From Thamnaconus septentrionalis (lineage: Eukaryota; Chordata; Actinopteri; Tetraodontiformes; Monacanthidae): 64,000 bases of DNA. Shown here in pieces: positions 41,901 to 53,505 of the stretch. The stretch lies in assembly GCA_009823395.1 (NCBI GenBank), contig CM020516.1:5295001-5359000 (forward strand). The letters run 5' to 3'. The notes beneath the pieces are model-generated. The model saw nothing but the letters and a program-made list of their open reading frames with translations. It was not told the origin of the DNA and did not search any database. Numbering within the stretch: the first letter of the stretch is position 1; each line of letters starts with the position of its first letter. The position numbers and the translations under genes were made by a program.

Positions 41901-43175
41901 GTTTAGTTCAGTTTACAGAGTTTAACATCTGGGCGCCGACTTGCCAAGTGTTGCCTTGGAAGTTTTATATGATCCATTCGGGTGGTGAAACTTTCCGTGT
42001 TTAACAACCACTGTGTAAAATTTGGCTTGATTTATGATTTTTACATTGGTAAAAGAAATATATAAGAATACACAGACAGCAATAAGGGTCTCGCTGATTC
42101 TCAGACAAGTTCCTGACGTGGCGGTGAAGTTGCCCATGTCGTCTTATTTCCATTTCAAAAGGCTGAAAAATGGGAAGTCGGGTGAGTTTCATTGGCCCGC
42201 AAGTCATTTCAGGAGTTCCACAGCCCTGCAGCCACAATTATTTTTTGAGCGTCTCGAGCAACCAGGGGAAAGAAAAAAATAAATAAAAATAAACCCAACT
42301 GTTTTTTAAAAATCAATTTGGCATCTCAAGGATGTTTAAACTGTGAAAAACGCTAAACTGAGGAATTTACACTTTGACACTCTTAGCACAGAACCTTTAG
42401 CATAATGGGTCGATGTATCGACGGCCGAGGATGAAGTTGCAGCGAGGAGTCTAACAGGTCCCAGACTGGGGGGGAAAGCAGACGCAGTCTTAAAACTGAG
42501 GGCGGTAAAGCCAGAGGCTGCAGAGACGCTGCAGAAACCACCTTTTTACTCTCAATCAGCCAAATCTGATGAAGTTTTCAAGAGTGCAAAAACACATTTT
42601 GTCAAGGTTGTCAAGATGGATGAGGCGGATTTTCCCGAGTTGAAAATCTCTCCCTTGGAAATAAAAACTCCAGTATTTTTTTTATTTTAATTATTTTTTA
42701 TTCATTCTATTTCTGTTGACGTGACTTGGATCCAAAAGACTGACGGCTGTGTGCGACTGTCAGCCGTCAACCATCCTTCACCTCCGTCTGCAGCACGCAC
42801 CTGTCACTTATCGCCGCAGCGTTTTTTTTCCAACATGACATGCAAATTATTATTTTTTTTTTCATGCCCGAACCTGCCGCCTTCCATCCATCCCGAGATT
42901 TAACAGCCGGACGCTCGGTGAGAGACAAAACGGCCTCGGAGAGAAATGACGAGACGGAACATCCAGGCGGGTCGCGCGTGGCGGCGCTTTTTCCGAAATG
43001 ACTTATGAGCTTCGGGGGGGAAAGAAAAAAAAAAAGAAAGGAAAAAACACCTTGGAGTCATCTCACACCTTCAGATGTGTTTTGTCTCTGTCAAGCTGCC
43101 GTCTGCTCCTCATCGCCTCTACTTGCGCCGTCCTCATTCCACCCCTGACCAAACAGCCTCCGCTGCCGCCGCCGC

Positions 43176-43213
<38 letters not shown>

Positions 43214-44214
43214 CATATACCCTCGCAAATGGAAGATATTGCAATGATAGACACGAAGAGCTAGAGGGCGAAAATTGAGGCCGGACGTCAAGCCAAGGAC
43301 TTAGAACAGCTCAATTCATCAGCCAGGCGTGACACCGACTCTGTGTGTGTGAGAGTGTGTGTGTGTGTGTGTGTGTGTGCACATTTTCATTGCACCTCTC
43401 TCTCTCACGCACACATGCACACACACACACACACACACACACAAACGACCACTTCACTCAAAGCAGTTTTTTTTTGCACGCACACGCGTTTGCACACAAA
43501 CACTTGGTCAAGCAAGCGCACACACACACACACACACAAACACACACATGCACGCGCACCACCAGGCAGTGTAAGTGACAGATGAGTCACTCCGGAGACG
43601 CCGTGATTGTTGTCACGCTCATTTAACTGATGCCGCTCCGTCCGTCCACCGAGCCGCCGTCTAGCGCGGCTGATGGAGGCAGAGATGAAGCTGCGACCCT
43701 GCGGCAGATCGAAGTGAACCCGCCCGCCCCTCCCCCACCCCACACCTTCACCTGCTATACCTTTTTTTTGTCTTCCTCTCTCTCTCTATGCCTCTCTGTT
43801 CTCAGAGAATGTGGCGAGCGCCGATGGAGGATCCCTGCGTGCAGCGGCAGCTGTTGCGTCACTCGGAGGCGGCGGGGGGAACGAGTCGGTGAGAGGCTGT
43901 CACAGGCGGAGGGGAAGATCTGAGGCGCCGCGCCGTGATTTCATGGTAATTTCTGGATATTTACATAAGGCTGTCTTTTTTTGTTTGTTTGTTTGCACTG
44001 TATGAAAAGTTGACAAGTCGAGATGGTTCCGCGGAGCTGCGCCACGAGAAGAAGCGCCTTCGGGCTTGGAGGGTGTAAAAAAAAAACTGAAGAGAGAAAA
44101 AACTGAACTAAACATGCCACCACGAAAGGCTGCTGGATATCTTCTGAGGTCAACAGCTACTTAACATGTCTTCCAGAGACAGTTTGTAGCATCTAATGGT
44201 AGCAAAAAAAAATT
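41900..44214. other. Gene-free interval
   Basis: A cluster of CA/GT microsatellites at 43177-43556 and CpG-rich sequence at 43600-43930. Nothing coding is recognisable. Confidence 0.45.
43177..43556. repeat. CA/GT microsatellite cluster
   Basis: Four separate dinucleotide tracts: CA 43177-43210, GT 43342-43379, CA 43419-43443, CA 43519-43556. The GT and CA runs face each other and could fold back. Confidence 0.9.
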
Positions 44215-44231
44215 CAAAGCGATGCTAACGT
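44215..44231 (+). repeat. Left 17-bp target-site duplication of copy 1
   Basis: CAAAGCGATGCTAACGT, repeated exactly at 44670-44686 on the other side of the inserted 438 bp. Confidence 0.9.
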
Positions 44232-44669
44232 GGGACTCGTTCTGTCGCTGCTGTTTGAGAGATTTAATAGAAGAGGAATAAAAATCTACTGACAGGGTGG
44301 CTGAGCAGCTTCAGTCAGCCTCCCCAGCAATAAATTGATTTTAGATTTAAAAGCGCTGAGGGTTTTTCCCCTCCTATCACTGGACTCTCATCATAGCAGC
44401 AGCAGCATCTGTGTCTTACTGCTGGTGGTGAGACTGTGAGCTGTGGAAAACATGCACGTGAAGCTGCATCCATAACAAACTTACTGGCAAACTCGACAGG
44501 TTTTTGGATACAAAACCTTCATTTTACTACAAATGACCAGATCAAGTTTTATACTTGGTTTCCTCTTTAGTCTTCTGCCTTGGAATGTTCCTTTTTTTAA
44601 TGGAGCTTCATAAAATAATAATATAAATTCTTCAACTTATCTAATTAAACAGAACTTTTAACAGCCAAA
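44232..44669 (+). repeat. Dispersed 440-bp duplication, copy 1 (inserted copy)
   Basis: Matches 53056-53504 in the same orientation with only a handful of substitutions and small indels. It is bracketed by an exact 17-bp direct repeat (CAAAGCGATGCTAACGT at 44215-44231 and 44670-44686) absent from the other copy, so this copy looks like the insertion. There are no terminal inverted repeats, no poly(A) tail and no open frame of note. Confidence 0.9.
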
Positions 44670-44686
44670 CAAAGCGATGCTAACGT
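44670..44686 (+). repeat. Right 17-bp target-site duplication of copy 1
   Basis: Exact repeat of 44215-44231. The inserted segment ends in a short CAAA-like overlap with it, consistent with microhomology at the junction. Confidence 0.9.
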
Positions 44687-44972
44687 AACTCCATTTCCAA
44701 GTTCTGAAACTGTATCTGACGAAAGTCAGAGTGATGAAACAGAACTCCACAGGTCTCTACAGGCAACTCTACAGGTGTTTCCATAATCTAGTTTTCAAGA
44801 AGAAAAAACTCCCACAAAACAGTAAAACAGTGGGCTGCAGCACTTGACTTCACTCACTTCCACTACAAAAACAGAACTTTAATGACAACAGCACAGTCTG
44901 ACGCAGAAATCTACCTGGACTGATGTCCTGCTGGGTTGTAAAGGAAAATACACAGCACTGCCAGTGGTTTGA

Positions 44973-45003
<31 letters not shown>

Positions 45004-45470
45004 CCAGTCCTCATCAGTGCAAAGGTCCTTTGTTTGGTTGTTTTCTCTGTTTGCATAAGTAAGGACGCCCTGCTGTTGGCTTTTTGTGTGTCGCAACTGA
45101 AGAACCTCCTCCCTTGTGTTCCATGCTGCTGCTGCTGCTGCTGCTGCAGGTCTTCCTGCATCATGGCCATATTTTTCACCAAAAAGTAGGAGCCTCCAAA
45201 ATGCTAATCAGTCTTGTCACTGGATGCAAATCAACATGTTTTTACTCATTCTCATCTCTGCCTCGTGTTCCGTCATTTCTTGATCCCATTTTTTTTTTGC
45301 CCAAGCTTGATGTATTAGCATCAACCTCTCTGTCTGGCGCCCCCCCCACCCCTCTCCTCCTCCCACCCCTCCGCTGCTGCCATGCTCACCCCTAACAGCA
45401 GTTCTCTAATTGAATAATTTATTAGTTGGCTGGTTCAGAATTTATTACTTGGGTGGACATTAAACTCTCT

Positions 45471-45586
<116 letters not shown>

Positions 45587-47440
45587 TGCAGTTGTCATGA
45601 GAAAAGATGGAAAATGGGTTGAGACTGTGGAGAAATCTCAGTTTGGGTTTTCCAGCCACGGCGCAGTGGAGCCAAACACATTCATAACGTCAAAAGTCCT
45701 CGGTGTCGCTGCTTCTCTTCTGCATTTTAAAGGAATTATAAATACAGACAGAAGTGAAGGAGCCTCTGCAATCTGCATCACTTTGTTCCTCCTTTTTGCA
45801 TCAAGTCAAACAGCTTAGACGGCGCTCGCCCAGGCCAATTAAATAGTCAGACTGTCTTCCAGCATCAGGTCTGTTGTGAAACGTGACTGAGGAACAGTTG
45901 CAAAGACAATTTTCAACCCTGGTGGAAGATAAAGATTTAGTCTTTTCTATTCTATTTATCCCTATCACATCTGTTGACGAATGTCATCATTCTTTTTATG
46001 AGCCGGTGAACAAACTGCAAAGCATTGGGAGGAAGTCCCTCTGAAGTCCATCCCAGACCGGCCACCTGTCCCATGACGCCGCCGTTCACACGGCAACAGA
46101 GCGCGAGGCTCTGCTGTGCTGCGGTCTCTCCACCAATCTGTCCCCCCGTCCTTCCCCTTCATCCCTTCCTGCACCCCCTTCTTCCCCTCCTCCTGCCTCG
46201 CAGCCTTTCCCCGGGCCTGGCTTGTAGTTCTCTGTCCATCCAAGCACTTGGGGGAGGGAGGGGAAGGAGCGATGGGAAAAAGATGAGAAGCGGTGCTCTG
46301 GCGGCCGGCCTCAAGGCCTGGAGAGGCGACAGCAGGAGGAGAGATTAAAGAATGTGGAGCGTTGGGATCGAGGCCGGCTGGCCGGCCGACACGGCGCCGC
46401 CCGGTGGTGGGGAGCTGACAAATGGCCATCTAATGACCTGAGATTAACTGGCTGAGGGGTCAAGATGAAAAGAGGAACCTCTGAAGAAAGAGAAGGAGGA
46501 GGAGGATGAAGAGGGGAAAAAAAGGACGGCGAGGTGAAAGAGGGAGAGTGAAGCAGAGTGAAGTAGAGTGAGATGAATGGAGCTCGGCAGGTCTCGGCAC
46601 TGTGAAGCCTGCCGGCAGCGTGAGGAGGTAAGAGACGCCGTTTGCCGCCTTTGTTGGTCTTTAAGCCTCTTGCAAGCGGCGCAATCAGCAGCACGAGGCA
46701 GGTGGGAGAAAAAGAAAAATATGAGGGGAAACGGTTGTGGAACATTCAATATGTGCAAACGCACCACTTGGAAACAATTTAGAATAATGTGCAAAAAAAA
46801 GGAAAAAAAGCAGTGGAGTGCACTGTGCACAGCTATTAGTCGTTAAAAAATAAAAACAAAAAGAGCTTCTAACGGTGCAGAATACAAAAGCACCAGCGGG
46901 AAATGAATTTTTTAAAGGTGAGGCTGGTTTCTGCTGCAATGGGGTTGTTTGTTTGTTTGATCTGTTGCTTTTTTTTGCTGCCGCTGTCAGAGTTCTGGGC
47001 TGTAATTACAGATTCTGACGGAGTGGCATGATTTCTGGCATAAAACCTTCAAACTGGACGGAATATTTTCCAGTCGAGTGCAGTCGAGTTCGGACAGATC
47101 ACCTCGTCTGGAGTAAATCACACGTTCGCTGCCACTTCTTGCAATATGTTGACAAGTGTGACGTAGCTCAATGCCTTCACCCTCCATGCTGTACTGTACT
47201 GACCCATTATGTTTGTATGTCTTTGTAACAAAAAAGAGAAGCTAAAGATTTGGCTTGGCATCTAAAGGATGTGTAATAATCATAATGGTGATGGTTCTTT
47301 CTTTTAACATGTTTATGACGACAATAACTGACTTGCTCTGCTGGTCAGAATCACTTCTGATGTCAGTCACGTTTGTTGCTGCAGCGCTGAAATGACATCT
47401 GAGAGAAACAACTTCTGTCCCTTGGGGACACATCGCCTCA

Positions 47441-47489
47441 TCTGTCTGTCCCTCTGTCTGTCTTTCTGTCTGTCTGTCTGTCTGTCTGC
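47441..47489. repeat. (CTGT)n repeat
   Basis: About 49 bp of CTGT units with a few CCTC and TTTC variants. Confidence 0.85.
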
Positions 47490-47859
47490 CTGCAAGGGTC
47501 ACCATGGAAACCTGCAGGACATGAATGGTGTCTGGTTGTAAGCAGGCTCGAAAACGACCAACAAGCAGGACTCAAATACCACAGAAAAAAACACTGTTAC
47601 TATCAGAGGTTACATTATAACTTTTTATGAGAACTGCCCATTAAAGTAAATCTTGGTTTACTTAAAACAATAAAAAAAAAAATCAAATTCAAATAATTCA
47701 AGAAATTCTTCAAACACCCTCATTTGACTACATGTATTTTCAGCTCATCTGTGACACAAGCACTGGCAGAGCAGCAGGAGATTTTTCATTTGGAGCCGCA
47801 CTGCTGCTGCTGGAAGCCCGACAATCACATTTGAAATATCTAAAGTCTCCTCTGAGTCC

Positions 47860-48270
47860 ACCAGCAGCAGAAGATCACACGTGGCAGACGACCCAAAGCA
47901 GGCGCTCACCGATTTGATTTTCGCTGTGATTTTGGCTGCGACGTGTGAAGTCGACCCGGCGAAACCTGGCGGGAAAGATTCTCCGCGTGGGCTGAGAATC
48001 AACGCGTGCACCTCCACCCGTGCTGCAGGAATCCTGCAGGAGTTGCGTCGGTGGAGGCAGAGGGTTGCGTCTCTTTTCATCAGAATCCCCCCCCCACTTC
48101 CTGGAGTGGAAATTCAAACATCATTTTTGCGTCGGTGCGCTTGAGGAAAACTCGCAGCATCTTGCTCTCGTCGTTTATTGATTTATTGCATCTTTGGCTC
48201 GGCGAGCCGAGTTTACCAAATCAAACACATTATGAGAGACACTGACGGGGAACTTCTCGCCGGGTGAAGT
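47860..48270. promoter_or_regulatory. Candidate conserved non-coding element I
   Basis: CpG-containing complex sequence with GATTTGATTTTCGCTGTGAT and CGTTTATTGATTTATTGC stretches. Partly interrupted by a C run near 48090. Low-certainty, texture-based. Confidence 0.25.
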
Positions 48271-48418
48271 CAACCGTGTTCAATGAGGCGTGCGAGGCTT
48301 CCTCCTAATTGCTCTTTACGGCTGAGCAAGAGGCCGACGAGAGCAGCGCCAAACCTGAATGACTGAGCAAATGACTGTAAGCAAGACTGAAAATGGAAAA
48401 GGCAAACAGATTGATTTC

Positions 48419-48421
<3 letters not shown>

Positions 48422-48454
<33 letters not shown>
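48422..48454. repeat. (GT)16 microsatellite
   Basis: Perfect GT tract, then TATATGTG. Confidence 0.9.
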
Positions 48455-48460
<6 letters not shown>

Positions 48461-49292
48461 CTGTGAAGACCTGAATCAAACTCCCTGTGCATCACAACGA
48501 CTGTAGCATTTCTCATTTCCGCTCTCGCCGTTTAATTGCGGCGAAGCTTTGCAGCAGAGTTAAGCAGTTGTGCAAAGTTTTGTTGTTGTTCAGGACACTG
48601 GCAGCCTGGTGGCGCCGGTGGTGGCCTCGTTCTGAAACTGCCGTCTGAAAAGCAGCAGGTCTTCAGGAACGCAGCTCTTGTGAGGTCAGCTCCTTCTTGG
48701 ATGCAACTCAATTAAACTGATCTAGTTTTGGTTTTAATTAACCCCCTTTGCTTTTTTTTTTTTTCCTTCTCTCGCTGACGGAATTTTTGGCCCGCTATTT
48801 TGATTTGACTCGTTACTCCACACAAAAAATGAGAAAGGGACTTTAGAGAATTAGGAAAAAAAGAAAAGAAAAATCACTTGCTGCCTAGTCTAGTCTTGTG
48901 CTTGTCTTTTTTTTTTTTTTATCTTCAAGGCTTTTCCTTGCTGAATTCCCTGAAATATGTCAGCACCAGAAAAAAAAAACCTATTCAAGGACAAACATAG
49001 CGGTGACCTTTGACCCCGTGGCGAGCTCAGGGAGCTCTTGAGGTGTGGAACCGTTGAGAACAAGGTTCTGCTGTGCAGCCGGAACTTCCAGGGAGCCCTG
49101 GAGAGGCTCTTCACTCCGAGACTTCAGCCTGCTGAGCAAAACCACCAGTGAAAGACACTCGATGCACGGTCGCATGGCCGTTTTATATCAAAGAAACACA
49201 CGTTTGTTGGAAAAGCACCTGTTGCAGTGGAAAAAGGTGTGGTGCTGAAGTGTTTTTACAGAGCTGCTAATGGAAAGAAACAACCCCGACAA

Positions 49293-49326
49293 TTCTGTTC
49301 TGTTTGACAATCTAAACAGAACAGAA
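49293..49326. repeat. Perfect 13-bp-arm hairpin
   Basis: TTCTGTTCTGTTT (49293-49305) and its exact reverse complement (49314-49326) flank an 8-nt loop. Confidence 0.9.
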
Positions 49327-49399
49327 ACAGAAAACGCTCTCTATGTCTGTTAAAGAGAAATCACAGAAATCTGTGAGGCAGCCCGACTGCTGCCATTTT

Positions 49400-49423
49400 A
49401 ATTTGTCAGAGTTCTGACAAATT
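49400..49423. repeat. Perfect 10-bp-arm hairpin
   Basis: AATTTGTCAG and its reverse complement separated by a 4-nt loop (AGTT). It resembles a rho-independent terminator stem in shape only; in a vertebrate genome that reading does not apply. Confidence 0.85.
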
Positions 49424-50587
49424 CTGTCAAGTTCTAACAAATACTTCTATGATTTTGACAAAGTACAATTGCGCATAAGCCGTAATTCTCGAGAACTGCG
49501 TTTGCTTTTGTTTGTTTACATTTGTTTTTGGTCAAGAATGGTTGTTATATTTTTCTCTTTGATTACTTGTAAAAATATTCCGTTTCCTCCTCCGTCCAAA
49601 CATAACGCACCATTTTTACTTGAAGTGAACTGGTCATGTGACCACGTCAATACGTCTGGTGACGCGTAAATGCAAAACAAGTGTTTCCATGACACTTTTG
49701 TCTGAAAAACCACCTCATGAGAGCATCAAAACCTTTTAGCCATATTTGAGAGGTTTTTCAAAGTTCTGTTTTTTATTGCGATATGTAGGTGTTGTGCAAT
49801 TCTAGGGGTAATGGAAACACAGCTACTGAAAGATTTCAGCAGCAGGAACTAATGATTTTTTTTCTTCTTCTTGCGAACCAGCTTGGTACCAGAAACAAGC
49901 GCCCCCTTCTACTCCCCCTCACAGAGTGCCGTGTAAAACTAGCGTGTAAACAGCGGCGCCTGTCAACAAACCCAGCACCCCCCACCCCTCTCCGCCGCCG
50001 CCGAGGTTATAGATGACAAGTGCCCCTCAGGTGTGGCCGTCTGAGGAATCAAGCGCTCGGCGGCGTCTGTCTGTGTCTGTAATTGCTTTGAGCCGTCGGC
50101 TCAGTGGTAAACTGGAAGGACCCAATTAAATCCAGCCGATGAGCATCTGGGAGGGAGGGGGGGAGCGAGCAGGGGGAGGGAGGGGCAGTGGCTGACATCA
50201 CTCCGAATGGACGGACGAACAGACAGACAGACACGTCCCAGATCTCAGAGCTCGGCGTCGGCAGAAGCTGCTGGTTTTCTGTCACTGAAATACACAAAAC
50301 GTAAACCAAATATACCAAAAATATACCCATGAAATTCATATTTTACCTGTTAAATCAGTCCTTCGATATCGTCTGTCCCACCTCATCCTTACCTTGTGTA
50401 TTTGTGGACGTATACGGAACATGACACGTATATTTATTCACACACACACACATACACACACACACTATTATTTGTGTTTTACAGCCAAACTTTCTGCGAT
50501 TTGCTGAACTTGCACCTCCAAACCTCTGCCCAGCTCTGCAGCAACATGTTTTTCTCTTTACTTCCCTACATTGTTCGTTAAATGAAC

Positions 50588-50589
<2 letters not shown>

Positions 50590-50648
<59 letters not shown>
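50590..50648. repeat. (GT)29 microsatellite
   Basis: Near-perfect GT tract of 59 bp. Confidence 0.95.
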
Positions 50649-50649
<1 letters not shown>

Positions 50650-51643
50650 CATGTTCATGTGCGCGCACGCAGAGCATGCTCCAACGTCAGGTAATAACCC
50701 AGGCTGTTAAGATGCCGAGCATGTTGTGGTTCTAGTTTGCACATGTGTTGTGCGTCACTAAATCAGTGGGAAAACAGACGTTAGTGTGCGGAGGGAGGTG
50801 CTGCGGCGTGATGGAGAGCCTTTGGCTGCGGCTTAATTTGTCGCCGGATCTCAGTCAACCATCGGTGTTTGTGCCAGAGATGGGCTTTTTTTCCTTGTAC
50901 ACAACAGCAGATACTATCAGCAATCCGAGGACCTGGAGCGGGACTCGAAGTTGCTGCCACAACTTTCTGCTGATCGCTATCGCCAGATCGTCAGTCCTGC
51001 GCTGGGGTTGAAAGGCCTTCAGACTGCAGCAATTAAATTATGTTTTTTATGTTGTTGATAGAATTGAGAAAATAACCGCAGAGAAGAGAAAAGATGAATC
51101 GATTTTACAATGACGGGATATTAAAGATTCAGCATCCGTCCGTATAACGTACACATTTCCTTTTTTTTTTTAACTGCAAAATAAATGTGTGCCTCATTCG
51201 ACGGCAGCAACACAGGGGTCATGGGAGCTTTGAGAGGTCAAAAGTCATCTGAGCTAACTGGCTAATGGGGTAAAACTTGGCTTTACGACAAGGGAGACCA
51301 ATAAATCAGAATGATCCAGTAAAGTCTCACCTGCACCTGCCTACTACACACACACACACACACACTGCAAAAATCTCAGATTTGTGTCAGATGCTACAAA
51401 CTTTAATCTGATGCTGAAAGAAGTGGAGGTGGCCTGAAGTCAACGGAAAGCTTGAGGTGTTTTTTTTTCTTCCTAGCGCCACAAACAAGAAACGAAAAAC
51501 AGGAGGAGGGCTGAAAAGGAACGGACGGATAAACAGAAGACAGGTGTGAAAACAAAGAAACTAAAAAAAAAACAAACACAAAAAAATGCAAACAGAGGAA
51601 GAAAGTAAACTAAACACGGTGTCGCAGTTTCAGCCCAGAGAGA

Positions 51644-51680
51644 GAAAGAAAGAAAGAAAGAAAGAAAGAATGAAAGAAAG
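51644..51680. repeat. (GAAA)9 tetranucleotide repeat
   Basis: GAAA units with one TGAAA interruption. Confidence 0.9.
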
Positions 51681-51737
51681 ACACATTTTTTCCTTCTTCT
51701 TCTCCACAACCTTGTTACAGCTCTGTAAATAAACTAT

Positions 51738-52340
51738 CCATCATTGTTAGCCGCCTGGCATCTCGGCCTATCACAAGGCGAGGAAAGCTGTTACCGGGTG
51801 GCAGGAGATGTGGCAGCTCGCCGGATAGGGCCAATTGCCTCTGAAAGATTGCTGCTTAAAACATGTGTATTATGTTGGCGACGCGCCGGCGAGGAAACAT
51901 CTGAAGCAGCTGCCGGAAAATTAAGCCGCGACTTATTGTATCCCGGCCCGGATTGATATTCCGTCGCCACGAGCTGGAAAATGGAGACGTTTGCTTGTCT
52001 GGTTAGGGAGGATTACGCTAGCGGCGCTCGTCTGCGTGTTTGTCGTTTAATTCCCCCAACAGGAAAGATTGTGTGCTTGGGTTTGTTTTCCCTGCCGATA
52101 TTTTGATCTTGATTGTTGCTGTCGGATGCCGCGTTATGTTTGGGAAGCGGTGTCTAATGCACACGACACAATCCATTTATGTACATTTATGTATTATACA
52201 CATATGCGCACACAAACACACGAACATTGCTTCGGTCACATTAAAGGGTTTTTTTCCTCCGCAGGCAAAGAAAACATCTTTTAGAGTCCACTTTGTATTC
52301 CCTTATTGATTTTGGCTGGCGTTTACATCTGCCCGCCTGC
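51738..52340. promoter_or_regulatory. Candidate conserved non-coding element J (about 600 bp)
   Basis: The longest uninterrupted stretch of complex, balanced sequence in the desert, with GGGCCAATTGCC, AAAATTAAGCCGCG, GGATTGATATTCC and GTTTAATTCCC. No repeat and no plausible coding frame. I rate it the strongest candidate developmental enhancer here, but have no alignment. Confidence 0.4.
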
Positions 52341-52585
52341 TGAAATCCATCTCATTCTCCGTCAACATACATATCTCTCAGTGAGCGTGAGTTAATCCCC
52401 GACCGCCGGCCGCTGAGACGGAAGGCAAAACAAGGATTGATAACTTTCGGTTGCCAGCGCGGCGGCTTCATCAACTCCATCACAGATCCTCACATGACGA
52501 GTCACATGACTGACAATCCATCCACGATTCTTTGCTGTTTATAATATATATTTGTGCAGTATACAAATGTGTAGGTGTGTGTATT

Positions 52586-52597
52586 CATATATATACA

Positions 52598-52649
<52 letters not shown>

Positions 52650-52650
52650 G
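52586..52650. repeat. (TA)n microsatellite
   Basis: About 65 bp of TA with a CAG and a G interruption; self-complementary. Confidence 0.9.
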
Positions 52651-53052
52651 AAGAATCAATGATAGTGACTGCAATGAAGAACTGAATCAAACTGACAAAG
52701 ATCTTAATCAAAGGACCCCATCAGCAAAAGTGTGCAGATCTTTGTGACATCACAAAGGGCACTGATAGCCGTCCAAAGTCAGTGACAATGACCAGTTTTG
52801 GCTCCATCCTCTCAGACTGCTGTATGATTGATTGCCCCCATTCCAAATGGGTTCCGACCAAGCATCTGCTTTAGCGGCAGGCTGTAAACAGTGGGCTAAG
52901 TGTGCTGTTTTCTGCAACTCTGTGGAACTTCTTCTTCTTCTTCTTCTTTTACTTTGGCAATAACCGTGCAGAGCTGCAGCACTAGGCTCCGGGATTATAA
53001 AGTACAGATCGGAGAACTGGTTATAGTGCGGAATGCTTAACAGCAGCGCCAC

Positions 53053-53505
53053 CGTGGGACTCGTTCTGTCGCTGCTGTTTGAGAGATTTAATAGAAGAGG
53101 AATAAAAATCTACTGACAGGGTGGCTGAGCAGCTTCAGTCAGCCTCCCCAGCAAGAAATTGATTTTAGATTTAAAAGCGCTGAGGGTTTTTCCCCTCCTA
53201 TCACTGGACTCTCATCATAGCAGCAGCAGCATCTGTGTCTTCACTGCTGGTGGTGAGACTGTGAGCTGTGGAAAACATGCACGTGAAGCTGCATCCATAA
53301 CAAACTTTACTGGCAAACTCAACAGGTTTTTGGATACAAAACCTTCATTTTACTACAAATGACCAGATCAAGTTTTATACTTGGTTCCTCTTTAGTCTTC
53401 TGCCATGGAATGTTCCCTTTTTTTAATGGAGCTTCATAAAATAATAATATAAATTCTTCTTATCTAATAACTTATCTAATTAAACAGAACTTTTAACAGC
53501 CAAAC
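53053..53505 (+). repeat. Dispersed 440-bp duplication, copy 2 (likely source)
   Basis: Same sequence as 44229-44670, starting CGTGGGACTCG and ending TTTTAACAGCCAAAC. A 9-bp extra unit occurs near 53460-53470 (TTATCTAAT-type). The flanks show no direct repeat, which suggests this is the template locus or an older copy. Confidence 0.9.

Larger units (their letters stand above)
48460..51735. other. Gene-free interval
   Basis: Contains two perfect hairpins (49293-49326, 49400-49423), (GT)29 (50590-50648), poly(T) runs and a (GAAA)9 run (51644-51680). No exon is supported. Confidence 0.5.

Noticed and set aside
49400..49423. Hairpin as a bacterial-type terminator
   Set aside because: The window is vertebrate nuclear DNA, and no T-run follows the stem.
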